From Sulfurimonadaceae bacterium (GTDB lineage Bacteria > Campylobacterota > Campylobacteria > Campylobacterales > Sulfurimonadaceae), in contig JADGDM010000016.1 of NCBI GenBank assembly GCA_016744905.1, positions 1 to 46,338 of the forward strand: a stretch of DNA of 46,338 nucleotides, read 5' to 3'. The stretch's first letter is position 1. Each line of letters starts with the position of its first letter. The position numbers and the translations under genes are program-made. This document shows positions 9,026 to 17,975 of this stretch, piece by piece. A model generated the notes under the pieces. That model saw only the letters and a list, made by a program, of their open reading frames with translations. It was not told the origin of the DNA and searched no databases.

Positions 9026-9307
9026 ATGAAAAAATATCTATTATTAACACTTCCTCTTCTTTTAAGTAGTGCTCTTTATGCTGACGCTGCTGATGGAAAA
9101 GAGATGTTTGAAGAGTCAAAATGTATGGAGTGTCATAATATCGAAGACTTTAGCGATAAAAAAATGATTAAGTCTAAAAACTTCCATGAGATGGAAGACA
9201 TGGTTATTGCTTGTCAAACAAACAATGACGAGGGTTGGTTTGATGATGAGTCACATGATGTGGCAACCTATCTTAACAACGAGTACTTTCACCTACCAAA
9301 GAAGTAG
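9026..9307 (+). CDS. Small periplasmic monohaem c-type cytochrome
   Basis: The 93-residue precursor has a signal peptide (about 1-20) and one haem-binding CMECH motif (C33, C36, H37), then a short acidic helical region with Met residues that could supply the distal ligand. It should act in the periplasm as a small electron carrier or haem sensor. The usual class I core is about 80 residues, so after cleavage this is a minimal version. AAAGG precedes the ATG. It starts 64 bases after the receptor gene on the same strand and could be read from the same promoter, but no functional link to uptake is visible. Confidence 0.75.
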   Translation: MKKYLLLTLPLLLSSALYADAADGKEMFEESKCMECHNIEDFSDKKMIKSKNFHEMEDMVIACQTNNDEGWFDDESHDVATYLNNEYFHLPKK

Positions 9308-9310
9308 TTT

Positions 9311-11143
9311 TTAAAGATCTAACTTCTTCTCGTACTCAGCAGTAACTTCATCAAGCTCATGATGAAGTTCTTCTAACACTTCAAACTTCTCTTCGATCTC
9401 AGTCTCACCTTTTCCAATCAATGTTGAAAGTTCCATGATTTTACTGTTATCACCACACTCAGAAGCTTTATTTAGTGCCGCATGATACTCTTCTAAATTC
9501 TCTTCTATCTCCATGATAGACGCTTCTAGTTTATCCAACTTCTTTTTTAGAGGTGAGGTGATTTTATTACGCTCTGCGATGAGTTGAGCGCGCAGTTTTT
9601 TATTCTCTTTTTTATGGGTGTTGAGTGTTGGTTCTTTTTTAACAACTTCTTCACCCTCTTCTTCATCCCAACCAATTTTTTCCAAGAAGTCATCATAACC
9701 TCCATCAAAATACTCCGCACCCTCTTGTGCAAAGATAATAAGTCTATCCGCCACAGCGCGCAAGAGTGCTTCAGAGTGGGTGACGATGATGACTGAACCC
9801 TCAAAGCTTTTAATAGCTTGTGTAAGTGCCGCAATTGAGTCCATATCAAGGTGATTCGTAGGCTCATCCAAAAAGAGTAGATTTACTTGGCGCGCTAGGA
9901 TCTGACCCAACATAACACGAGACTTCTCACCCCCACTTAACAGTGATACTTTCTTCTCCGCACTGTCTCCTGTAAACATCATCGCTCCAGCGATACCACG
10001 AACTTTGGCCGCTGAGAGTTTAGGATTGCCCACATAAATCTCATCCAAGACAGTATTGGCTGGATTTAAATGGGCGATATTGGTCTGTCCAAAGTGGGCG
10101 AACTCAGTTGAGCTGTGAAACTCAACCTTACCCATCAACTGTTTTAACTCACCTGCGATGGTATTTAAAAGTGTAGACTTTCCTTTTCCATTTTTTCCGA
10201 TGATGCCTAAACACTCGCCTTTAGCTAAAGTAAAAGAGATGTCTCTAAAAAGAATCTTATCCGCACTGTACCCAAACTCCAAATTTTTTACATCAAGTAA
10301 AATCTTTGACTGGGTCTCTTTTAGATCAAAATTAAACTCTAAGGTATTATCAAAGCCCAAGTCATCCATCATCTCCATTTTTTCAAGCTGTTTAACTTTT
10401 GACTGTGCCAAAGCAGCCGTTGAAGCGCGTGCCTTATTTTTGGCGATAAACTCTTCAAGTTCTTTTACTTTTTTATCTTGGGCAATTTTTTGCTTGGCAT
10501 AAAGCTCATCATTGGAACTCAATTGTGCATAAAATTTATGCGTGTCACCAGGAATAAGTTCTACACTTTTACGTACCACTCCAGCTGTATGTGTAGAGAC
10601 AGCATCCATAAAATCTCTATCATGTGTAATCAAAATAACTTCACCCTCAAAAGAACGTAGAAATGTTTTTAACCATCTTAAAGAGAGAATATCAAGGTAA
10701 TTGGTAGGTTCATCTAAAAGTAATAAATTTGGTTCCGTCACCAAAAGCTTGGCAAGGTTGATACGAATCTGATATCCACCAGAAAAAGAGAGAGGATCTT
10801 TTTCCAAGTCTGGCGCGCTGAAGCCTAAGCCAAAAAGAATTTTCTCCACACGATAAACATCATACTTCATCTCTTCTTCTAAGGCAAGCGCCGCTTCTTC
10901 ACGTAGGGTAGATTCACTAAACTCTAAATGCTGACGTAGTGTTCCAATCTTATAACCCTTAGGAATAATCACATCTCCACTATCATGTCCCTCTTCCCCT
11001 AAAATAATTTTAAAAAGTGTTGATTTACCACTTCCATTTCGACCCACTAAGCCTACTCTATTTCCAGCATTGAGTTTAAAGTTAAGGTTGTTGAACAGTT
11101 CTTGAGAAGCGAAGTTTTTTGAGATATTGGACAGTTGAATCAT
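9311..11143 (-). CDS. ABC-F family ATPase (ribosome-associated type), first of two in the window
   Basis: The 610-residue protein carries two ATPase domains and no membrane segments. Domain 1 has Walker A GRNGSGKST, signature SGGYQ and Walker B LLLLDEPTNYLD. A charged helical linker (about 205-260) follows, as in ABC-F proteins. Domain 2 has GKNGKGKST, LSGGEKSR and LDEPTNHLD. A long coiled-coil tail (about 510-610) ends the protein. ABC-F proteins bind the ribosomal E site or act in translation quality control; the tail resembles the Uup/YheS branch, but the subfamily is not certain. It is convergent with the cytochrome gene, with only 3 bases between the stops. A TATAAT-type -10 lies at 11163-11168. 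Confidence 0.85.
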   Translation of the reverse strand: MIQLSNISKNFASQELFNNLNFKLNAGNRVGLVGRNGSGKSTLFKIILGEEGHDSGDVIIPKGYKIGTLRQHLEFSESTLREEAALALEEEMKYDVYRVEKILFGLGFSAPDLEKDPLSFSGGYQIRINLAKLLVTEPNLLLLDEPTNYLDILSLRWLKTFLRSFEGEVILITHDRDFMDAVSTHTAGVVRKSVELIPGDTHKFYAQLSSNDELYAKQKIAQDKKVKELEEFIAKNKARASTAALAQSKVKQLEKMEMMDDLGFDNTLEFNFDLKETQSKILLDVKNLEFGYSADKILFRDISFTLAKGECLGIIGKNGKGKSTLLNTIAGELKQLMGKVEFHSSTEFAHFGQTNIAHLNPANTVLDEIYVGNPKLSAAKVRGIAGAMMFTGDSAEKKVSLLSGGEKSRVMLGQILARQVNLLFLDEPTNHLDMDSIAALTQAIKSFEGSVIIVTHSEALLRAVADRLIIFAQEGAEYFDGGYDDFLEKIGWDEEEGEEVVKKEPTLNTHKKENKKLRAQLIAERNKITSPLKKKLDKLEASIMEIEENLEEYHAALNKASECGDNSKIMELSTLIGKGETEIEEKFEVLEELHHELDEVTAEYEKKLDL

Positions 11144-11162
11144 GGAACTCTTTTTTTATTGA

Positions 11163-11168
11163 ATTATA
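11163..11168 (-). promoter_or_regulatory. -10 box of the ABC-F gene
   Basis: On the minus strand the hexamer reads TATAAT and lies about 20 bases upstream of the ATG at 11143. No good -35 box is visible, which is usual in this phylum. The rest of the 226-base spacer 11144-11369 is AT-rich and shows nothing else I can support. Confidence 0.5.
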
Positions 11169-11369
11169 CTCACTAAATGATTAGACTTCATAGAATAAAA
11201 CACCATCATATACATTAAAAAACAAGATAGATTAGAATAAAAATATCAATCGTCAAAAAATGTCACATTTCTTGTAAAAAATTCAAAATACTCCTAGTTT
11301 TAGGGCTTTTATAACTTTTATTTAATTGTATTCAATTAAAATAAGCCCAATTTACTATAAAGTTATTTA

Positions 11370-13244
11370 ATGAAATTAGACAATATTTTGACAAGTGGTT
11401 TTGATTTTACCCCGCAAGAAAGCGCGCTAAAAACAAAATACCAACTTTTCAATGCCTTACTTGTACTCAATATGTTTGTTGTCACACTCGCAGCAGCCCT
11501 TCGATTTTTTAAAGGTGATGAACTACAAGGTCTCTTTGATATCAGCTATAGTGTTATTGCGCTTAGCATCTTAATTTTAGCCAGAAGATATAAAAACCTA
11601 TTTGAGCTACTGATTAAAATAATCATGACTCTCTCACTGGTTATCGTCTCGCTTACTTTTATCACCAATACCAATACCTACATAGGGATTGGATGGTTTT
11701 TTGTGCAGATACTTATTAGCTTTTTTCTCAGTAATAAACGCTTCGGTTTCAGTATGTTAATTTTTTCCATCATCATCATAATGGGAACAGAATATATAAG
11801 AGTTGTAGACAATAACTTTACAGAATTCTGGAATGCCTTTTTAGGCATATTACCCCTCATCATTTTCACCCTGTTTATCACTCTATTTGAAAAACGAAAT
11901 AATTCACAACAGAACCTACTTAAAGAACAAAACCATCTTTTAGAGACCTACTCTTTTGAAGTAGAAAACTATGACCTTATTACCAGATTACCAAATCGTA
12001 AGCTGTTTATTCAACGTCTGAATGAAAAAATAAATCAAGCAAACGAAAGCAGTACACAATTTGCCGTTATTAAGATGGATTTAGATGACTTTACACAGAT
12101 TAACAACTCTTATGGTCACCAATGTGGAGATCGGGTTTTACTAAAAATCTCCAAGCGTTTAGAAGCACATCTTTGGGAACATGAAGGTCTGTCTAAAGTT
12201 GGTCCAGATGAGTTTATGGTGATGGTTGAATATGATAATCTAGATGAAATCATCAGCTTATGTGAGAACCTTCTCAGCAACATCTCTCAAGTCATCAGTA
12301 CAAATGAGCAAAAAATCTTTTTAACGCTCTCTATTGGGGTAAGTATTTTTCCTAAAGATGCAAACAGTGCTGATTTTATAATGAAAAATGTAGATTCTGC
12401 ACTTTATGAAGCCAAACACTCAGGAAAAAATTGCTTTCAATTTTATAATCCCAAACAGAGCCAATATATCAATGATAAACTGTCCCTTATTAGCAAGCTT
12501 AAAGAGGGTATTGAACATTCAGAATTTGAAGTTTACTACCAACCACAAATTGATGCGACCAACCACAATATCATCGGGATGGAAGCACTGATTAGGTGGA
12601 ATAGAAAAGACAATAAATTCATCTCTCCAGCTCAGTTTATACCAGTAGCAGAAGAGCATGGTTTGATAGAAGAGATAGACTTTTTTGTTATGCGCGAAGC
12701 GATGACGACCTATAAACTTTGGAAAGAGGTTTATCCAAATATAGGTCGTCTTTCACTCAACTTATCTATGAAACTTTTAGAAAATGGAAGCTACTTTTAT
12801 CAACTACAAAAAACCATGCAAGAATTCTCATTTGAACCATCATGGTTAAAAGTAGAGATTACAGAGAGTCACATTATGAAAGACCCTGAACAATCTATCA
12901 ATATGCTCAGTAACATTCATGCGCAAGGTATTCAAATAGCGATTGATGACTTTGGAACTGGTTACTCATCACTGGCATATTTACAAAAACTGCCTATTGA
13001 TAAACTTAAAATCGATCGTACCTTTATACTCGACCTGAGCAAAAGTAAAAATGGATCTAATCTTGTAAAATCAATCATCAATCTATCTCAATCACTTGAG
13101 CTTGATGTTATCGCAGAAGGGGTTGAGACTGAAGAAGAGAAAGAGTTTTTAATTGCCAATGGATGTAAGGCTATTCAGGGATATCTTTTTTCCAAACCAC
13201 TTAACGCAAGTGATATGTTAGCCTTTATTATCAAACATCACTAG
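11370..13244 (+). CDS. Membrane GGDEF-EAL protein, probable c-di-GMP phosphodiesterase
   Basis: This 624-residue protein has five or six N-terminal membrane segments (about 27-172), a short helical linker, a GGDEF domain (about 200-360) and an EAL domain (about 375-620). The GGDEF signature is degenerate, GPDEF at 278-282, so cyclase activity is doubtful, although the DLDDF and YGH...GD elements remain. The EAL domain keeps EAL (405-407), EITES, DDFGTGYSSL, LKIDRTFI, EGVET and QGYLFSKP, so it should hydrolyse c-di-GMP. Such proteins control the motile-to-attached switch. The N-terminal domain probably senses a membrane or redox signal. It is convergent with the response regulator gene downstream, 3 bases apart. 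No good Shine-Dalgarno precedes the ATG. Confidence 0.88.
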   Translation: MKLDNILTSGFDFTPQESALKTKYQLFNALLVLNMFVVTLAAALRFFKGDELQGLFDISYSVIALSILILARRYKNLFELLIKIIMTLSLVIVSLTFITNTNTYIGIGWFFVQILISFFLSNKRFGFSMLIFSIIIIMGTEYIRVVDNNFTEFWNAFLGILPLIIFTLFITLFEKRNNSQQNLLKEQNHLLETYSFEVENYDLITRLPNRKLFIQRLNEKINQANESSTQFAVIKMDLDDFTQINNSYGHQCGDRVLLKISKRLEAHLWEHEGLSKVGPDEFMVMVEYDNLDEIISLCENLLSNISQVISTNEQKIFLTLSIGVSIFPKDANSADFIMKNVDSALYEAKHSGKNCFQFYNPKQSQYINDKLSLISKLKEGIEHSEFEVYYQPQIDATNHNIIGMEALIRWNRKDNKFISPAQFIPVAEEHGLIEEIDFFVMREAMTTYKLWKEVYPNIGRLSLNLSMKLLENGSYFYQLQKTMQEFSFEPSWLKVEITESHIMKDPEQSINMLSNIHAQGIQIAIDDFGTGYSSLAYLQKLPIDKLKIDRTFILDLSKSKNGSNLVKSIINLSQSLELDVIAEGVETEEEKEFLIANGCKAIQGYLFSKPLNASDMLAFIIKHH

Positions 13245-13247
13245 AGA

Positions 13248-13943
13248 CTAACTCTCTTTAATTAGTAGTTTATATCCTACTGCGTAGGTATTTAAAATGA
13301 AGAACTCTTCTTTTGGATAATTTTTGCTTATTTTACTTTTAAATCTTGAGATAATTTGCACCATTGAATTACAGTGGCTATCACTGCTGTCTAAAGCATC
13401 AAAAACTTCATTTGAAATTTCACAAGCACTGAAAAACTGTTTTTTATTTTCACTCAAAAAACGCATTACTGTACGTTCATTTTTACTTAAAGGCACTTCC
13501 TCTTTTTTATAATAAAGCTCTTGATCTTCTAGGTTCCATGTAAAATTTGAATATAGATTTAAAAAGGCTTTTGTCGCTTTTTTTGAAATCAACTTGTTGA
13601 TAGTATCATCCAACTGTCCAGCATCCACCGGTTTTACTAAATAGGCATTGATTTGAAGATTCGCAGCGCGTAGAAGCTTTGTTTCATCACTATAAGCAGT
13701 AAGCATAATTATTTCAGTGGTGTTGTCATATTCACGTATCTGACTTGCTACATCCAAACCACTTTTATGTGGCAATGAAATATCTAATATCAGCACATCT
13801 GGATGATGTTCTTTATAAAGTGCATACGCTTCTAATCCATCTTTACCAGTAATAACCTGAGCAAAATAATGTTCGAGTATCTCTTTAAAGTTCTCTCTAA
13901 CCACTGCATCATCTTCTACATAAAGAAGTTTTAAATCACTCAT
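13248..13943 (-). CDS. Response regulator with divergent winged-helix output domain
   Basis: The 231-residue protein has a receiver domain (about 1-120) with E10/D11/D12, phosphoacceptor D54 (LILDISLP) and K104 (LVKPVD). The C-terminal part (about 135-231) is a divergent OmpR-type winged helix: VPLSKNERTVMRFL aligns with the usual positioning helix and NTYAVGYKL with the terminal hairpin. Its start overlaps the end of the upstream kinase gene by 4 bases (ATGA), so the two are translationally coupled and form a cognate pair. The kinase gene is divergent from the TonB operon and its array, so this is the second candidate regulator of the GTAAC regulon. Confidence 0.85.
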   Translation of the reverse strand: MSDLKLLYVEDDAVVRENFKEILEHYFAQVITGKDGLEAYALYKEHHPDVLILDISLPHKSGLDVASQIREYDNTTEIIMLTAYSDETKLLRAANLQINAYLVKPVDAGQLDDTINKLISKKATKAFLNLYSNFTWNLEDQELYYKKEEVPLSKNERTVMRFLSENKKQFFSACEISNEVFDALDSSDSHCNSMVQIISRFKSKISKNYPKEEFFILNTYAVGYKLLIKES

Positions 13944-15760
13944 ATTGTTATCCTAAAATTCATACCCGTAGGCTCACTAAATGCTTCTATCTTCCCATTC
14001 ATATGCTCTTGAATAATCAAACGAGAGAGATAAAGACCTAAACCCGAACCAACAGATTCAGATTTGGTTGTAAAAAATTCATCAAAGATATAAGGAAGAA
14101 CATCCTTAGAAACTCCTTGCGCATTATCAATCACTTCAATTATACTTTTATCATCTTTAGTATAACCTCTTATTGTTATCACTGCACCTTCATTACCAAT
14201 GTCCTCAAAAGCTTCTTGCGCATTTTGTATCAAGTTTAAAATGATATGGAAGAGTTCACTTTCATAAATTTCTATCTTCTTCTCAAAGTTTAATTCACTC
14301 GTAATAATAATACTTCTGGCCAATAGCTCTTCACTTGATAAAGAGATAACACTCTCAATGAGTTCATCTAAATTTGCAAGTCTTGGGCTACTTTGTGGAT
14401 GAAAGAAGTGCCTAAAGTCATCTGTCGTCTTTTTCAAAAATCTTATTTGTTCTTCCATCTGCTGTAGTTTTGGATTTAAACTCTGCGATGTTAAATTTTC
14501 ACTCTTTTTTATACGATACTGTAACATCGTCACAACAGAACTCAATGCATTTAAAGGTTGTTTCCATTGATGGGTTATCGCCCCTATCATATCTCCCATT
14601 TGCGCTTTTTTCTTCTGTAAAATCAATGTCTTTTGTTGTGTATATAGCTCTTCTTCAAGTAGTGTCAAGCGATGATGTAATAGATACGAAAACACAAGAG
14701 CTTCCAAAACAAGCCCCATACCTGAAGCATAAAAAGTCCAATTATTTAAAGGTGAAAAACCAATAAGTGAAGCGACAGTGACACTCATTCCAATAGAATA
14801 AAGAAGATATACCAATAAAAACATTTTTGCCAATTTATGCCCGGAACGAACCAAGTATATTAATACTACAAAAAGAAGCAATACGGAGAGTAAAAACAGA
14901 ACTTCAAGATATTTCATACTCAATTCTAAATCTACAATAATGGCAAATGCCACATTGAGAGCACTCAACACAATCATAACATTAAGCAATGTATGTAAGG
15001 TCTTGTTTGCCTTTTTAATTTCAAAAAGTTCTTGGACAAAAAGAGAGACAAATAAGGGAACCAATATCGCAGTGATATTGAACCAATAAACACGCTCACC
15101 ATAAATACCAAATATACTAAAAACGTTACCATACATGTACATCAATCCAATAGCTGTATCTACCAAATAAAGTGCATAATAAAAAAACGCCAAATATTTT
15201 CCATAAGAAAAAAACATAAGATTATAAAGGGCTAAGGCAAAAAGAATGGAGATAATAATTAAAGACAAAAAGTTGTTTTCAAGTAAGTGATTAAAGCTGT
15301 CATGCGCATTATGTATATCCAAGCTAATAACTTGATGGATAAAAGAGACATTACGAATATAGATTGTTTTTTTATACATCTTATCTATTTTAAATGCATA
15401 AACGATGGAAGCGCCAAGAAGATCTTGACCAATCTCTTCACTTTGAATATTGTAGGCTTTTGATTTAATTAAAGTGTTATCATCAAACTCAAAGATTTCA
15501 ACATAAGCACTCATATAGGCCAGATCACTATGTAAAAAATATTCTAGCGACGTGTCTTTATTATTATCAATTTCAACCTTATACCAGACTACTTTTTTAT
15601 CCACTCCAAAACTCATCTTATTATTGCTTTGAGTAAAAGATGTTTTATAGAGTTCATGACTACTAATATTATCATCATAATCAAAGGCATAAGAAACTTC
15701 AAAGGCTTTCAATGGGATAAATAACAGCAATAATAAACTTAGTTTTATAAATAAATACAT
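13940..15760 (-). CDS. 7TMR-DISM sensor histidine kinase
   Basis: From the ATG at 15760 the protein has 606 residues. It has a signal peptide, an extracytoplasmic sandwich domain of the 7TMR-DISM type (about 20-155), seven membrane segments (about 165-365), a short coiled coil, a HisKA domain with H397 in THQWKQPLNAL, and an ATPase domain with NLIQNAQEAF (N box), IDNAQGV (G1), FDEFFTTK (F box) and GSGLGLYLS (G2). A TTG at 15778 would add 6 residues. The ATG gives a cleaner signal peptide, but neither has a convincing Shine-Dalgarno. DISM ectodomains often bind carbohydrates or small polar ligands. It phosphorylates the regulator encoded after it. It is divergent from the TonB operon; the GTAAC array at 15805-15842 is 45 bases from its start. 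Confidence 0.88.
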   Translation of the reverse strand: MYLFIKLSLLLLLFIPLKAFEVSYAFDYDDNISSHELYKTSFTQSNNKMSFGVDKKVVWYKVEIDNNKDTSLEYFLHSDLAYMSAYVEIFEFDDNTLIKSKAYNIQSEEIGQDLLGASIVYAFKIDKMYKKTIYIRNVSFIHQVISLDIHNAHDSFNHLLENNFLSLIIISILFALALYNLMFFSYGKYLAFFYYALYLVDTAIGLMYMYGNVFSIFGIYGERVYWFNITAILVPLFVSLFVQELFEIKKANKTLHTLLNVMIVLSALNVAFAIIVDLELSMKYLEVLFLLSVLLLFVVLIYLVRSGHKLAKMFLLVYLLYSIGMSVTVASLIGFSPLNNWTFYASGMGLVLEALVFSYLLHHRLTLLEEELYTQQKTLILQKKKAQMGDMIGAITHQWKQPLNALSSVVTMLQYRIKKSENLTSQSLNPKLQQMEEQIRFLKKTTDDFRHFFHPQSSPRLANLDELIESVISLSSEELLARSIIITSELNFEKKIEIYESELFHIILNLIQNAQEAFEDIGNEGAVITIRGYTKDDKSIIEVIDNAQGVSKDVLPYIFDEFFTTKSESVGSGLGLYLSRLIIQEHMNGKIEAFSEPTGMNFRITI

Positions 15761-15804
15761 AACTATGATTATGCCCAACTCAACTGAGACTTACACTTTT
15801 TCTT

Positions 15805-15858
15805 GTAACCATAATGTTACATTCGAGTAACGTTTATGTAACCGCCTTGCCTTAATAT
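15805..15858 (+). promoter_or_regulatory. Phased 11-bp GTAAC array and -10 box, promoter of TonB operon
   Basis: The units GTAAC (15805), GTTAC (15816), GTAAC (15827) and GTAAC (15838) are exactly 11 bp apart. TAATAT at 15853-15858 begins 15 bp after the start of the last unit. Nearly every base of the array, including most of the spacers, matches the array at 5652, although they lie 10 kb apart. Confidence 0.85.
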
Positions 15859-15888
15859 TTCAACATCTTAAAACTGGTAGGAATATAA

Positions 15889-16662
15889 ATGTCTAAACTA
15901 TCCCTCTCTTTAGCACTTAGCGCGCTGCTAAGCACAACTATTCTAACTGCGTCATCAGACAATATGGCAGAGTCTTTAATGAATCTGCGCGCTGATGTTG
16001 AGCAACTAAACTCAAATCTTAATGATGAAAAAGAGAGCTATAAAGCTTCTATGAAATCTTTAACACGTCAAAAAAATGATCTCGAAGCCATCATCGCAAG
16101 AGAAGATCTTAAAATCAAGCAACTAAATGCTGAACTGACTAAGGTTAAAAAACAGATCACTTCTGCATCTGCACATACTGTTGGACTTAAACCCTTAGTC
16201 CTTAAAGCACTCGATGATTTAAGTGCCAACATCCAAACTTCACTGCCATTTAAAACTAATGAACGTTTAGCAGATGTAAGAAAAATAAAAAATCAACTTG
16301 AAAATGATTTGATTACTCCACAAAAGGCATTGGCACAAACATGGAATACCTATGGTGATTCTATTCGTATGACTAAAGAGAATGGACTGTTTAAACAGAC
16401 CATTAAACTAGACAATGAAGACCGTTTGGCACAAGTAGCACGTGTGGGAACCATGATGATGTTTTTTAAAACACCTGATGATCGCGTGGGTTATGTCAAC
16501 AAAGATGTACATGGTTGGAACTATACAGAAGTTCTTTCTAAAAATGAAAAAGCAGAAGTTATGAATATCTTTGATGCGTTTCAAAAACATATCCGTACAG
16601 GATACTTTCCACTACCAAATGCACTTATCACATCTAACAACACTGCGTCGGAGGCAAAATAA
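15889..16662 (+). CDS. DUF3450-type periplasmic coiled-coil protein of a TonB operon
   Basis: The 257-residue protein has a signal peptide (about 1-21), a long coiled coil (about 28-100) and a C-terminal domain with WNTYGDSIRMTKENG and DDRVGYVN segments that fits DUF3450, a family I recall as regularly preceding exbB genes in marine Gammaproteobacteria and Campylobacterota. It probably forms a periplasmic partner of the extended ExbB/TtpC. It is the first gene of a six-gene operon and its stop overlaps the next start (TAATG). The promoter is the phased array at 15805. GGTAGGA precedes the ATG. Confidence 0.75.
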   Translation: MSKLSLSLALSALLSTTILTASSDNMAESLMNLRADVEQLNSNLNDEKESYKASMKSLTRQKNDLEAIIAREDLKIKQLNAELTKVKKQITSASAHTVGLKPLVLKALDDLSANIQTSLPFKTNERLADVRKIKNQLENDLITPQKALAQTWNTYGDSIRMTKENGLFKQTIKLDNEDRLAQVARVGTMMMFFKTPDDRVGYVNKDVHGWNYTEVLSKNEKAEVMNIFDAFQKHIRTGYFPLPNALITSNNTASEAK

Positions 16663-17969
16663 TGAAATACCTATTTACCCTATTTATTACCCTATCTATG
16701 ACACTGTTTGCACAAACTGACTCAGAACTAGAACGTGCGTATGCCAAAGAGTTTGCTTTTCTAAAAGCGCAAAAGAAGATGTTAACTCAGCGTTATGAAA
16801 CAGTAACTCAACAAAATAGCGATAAAGTAAATGGCGCTAAAAAAGAGCTACAAAACTTACAAGACAAAGTTTTACAAAGAAATCTTAAAAGTGAAAACAT
16901 TGAATCAAATCTTTACCGTGCGCGTTCTAATGCCGCAGCCATAGATGAAGATACTTCACTAATCGAATCAGTAACACAACAATCAAGTGATTCATTAAAA
17001 CCTTATGGCATTGAGATTAAAGTAGATCCAAAACATTACAAAGAGAACTTAAAAGACATTTTTGTAGAAGCAGACAAATTGATCACTACTCTGAGTACAA
17101 CAAGAGTAGAAAAAGGATCTTTTTATCTTAACGATGGAACACAAATCAATGGAGAACTCGTCAAAGTTGGAAACATCGCTACCTTTGGAGTGAGCCAAAA
17201 AGTATCTGGCGCGCTGGTACCAGCTGGTGATAATAAACTAAAAGTATGGAAAGCACCTGAGTCTGCATCAAGTGCAACGGCACTAAGTAAACATCAAGAC
17301 CTTAAACATTTAGATATCTTTATCTATGAAAACGTCACTACAGAGATCGAAGATGTTAAAGAGAAAACTGCTTACAGTGTTATCGATTCTGGTGGTATTA
17401 TCGGTTGGGTTATCATCAGCCTTGGTGTTGTTGGTCTTTTACTTGGACTTTTCCGTATCCTTTTCTTAATGGGCGCAGGAATGCAAACACACTCACTAAC
17501 AAAGGCAGCATTAGTTGTTCTTCTTAAAGATGGAAGTGACAGCGCGCTGGACTTTTTACGTGAGAAAAAAGGCTCAACGGCTCGTCTACTGAAAGCCACT
17601 ATCCGTAACCTGGATCGTGACCGTGAACATATCGAAGATATCGTTGCAGAGACGATCTTACATGAGAGTGGAAGACTGGATCGTTTTGGTTCAGCCATCA
17701 TGGTTATCGCAGCCGTAGCACCACTACTTGGACTACTTGGAACGGTTACAGGGATGATCGCAACCTTTGACATTATTACTGAGTTTGGAACAGGTGATCC
17801 TAAAATGTTATCTGGTGGTATCTCTATCGCACTAGTAACAACAGAACTTGGTCTGATTGTAGCGATTCCACTGTTGATGATTGGTAACTTACTAAGTGGT
17901 TGGGCTGAAAAGATCAAAGACTCTATGGAACATTCAGCACTTCACCTCATCAACGAATACAACAAGTAG
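16662..17969 (+). CDS. ExbB/TolQ-family protein with long periplasmic extension (TtpC-like)
   Basis: The 435-residue protein starts with a signal peptide, then a periplasmic coiled-coil and beta domain of about 230 residues, then a membrane segment (about 245-270) and a MotA/TolQ/ExbB proton-channel domain with APLLGLLGTVTGMI and GGISIALVTTELGLIVAIP. Normal ExbB is about 200-240 residues. The long form with a separate short ExbB next to it is the hallmark of TonB2-type systems, where TtpC is needed to energise particular receptors. It overlaps the DUF3450 gene by one base and precedes the short ExbB by 6 bases. Confidence 0.82.
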   Translation: MKYLFTLFITLSMTLFAQTDSELERAYAKEFAFLKAQKKMLTQRYETVTQQNSDKVNGAKKELQNLQDKVLQRNLKSENIESNLYRARSNAAAIDEDTSLIESVTQQSSDSLKPYGIEIKVDPKHYKENLKDIFVEADKLITTLSTTRVEKGSFYLNDGTQINGELVKVGNIATFGVSQKVSGALVPAGDNKLKVWKAPESASSATALSKHQDLKHLDIFIYENVTTEIEDVKEKTAYSVIDSGGIIGWVIISLGVVGLLLGLFRILFLMGAGMQTHSLTKAALVVLLKDGSDSALDFLREKKGSTARLLKATIRNLDRDREHIEDIVAETILHESGRLDRFGSAIMVIAAVAPLLGLLGTVTGMIATFDIITEFGTGDPKMLSGGISIALVTTELGLIVAIPLLMIGNLLSGWAEKIKDSMEHSALHLINEYNK

Positions 17970-17975
17970 TAAATA

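Noticed and set aside
10158-10502. A 114-codon plus-strand open frame within the ABC-F gene
   Set aside because: It is antisense to a conserved ATPase domain and has no family features.
17372-17917. A 181-codon open frame on the minus strand inside the long exbB gene
   Set aside because: It lies wholly antisense to a gene with clear ExbB motifs, has no ribosome binding site, and its composition (Ser/Pro/Ile rich) is typical of antisense reading of such a gene.
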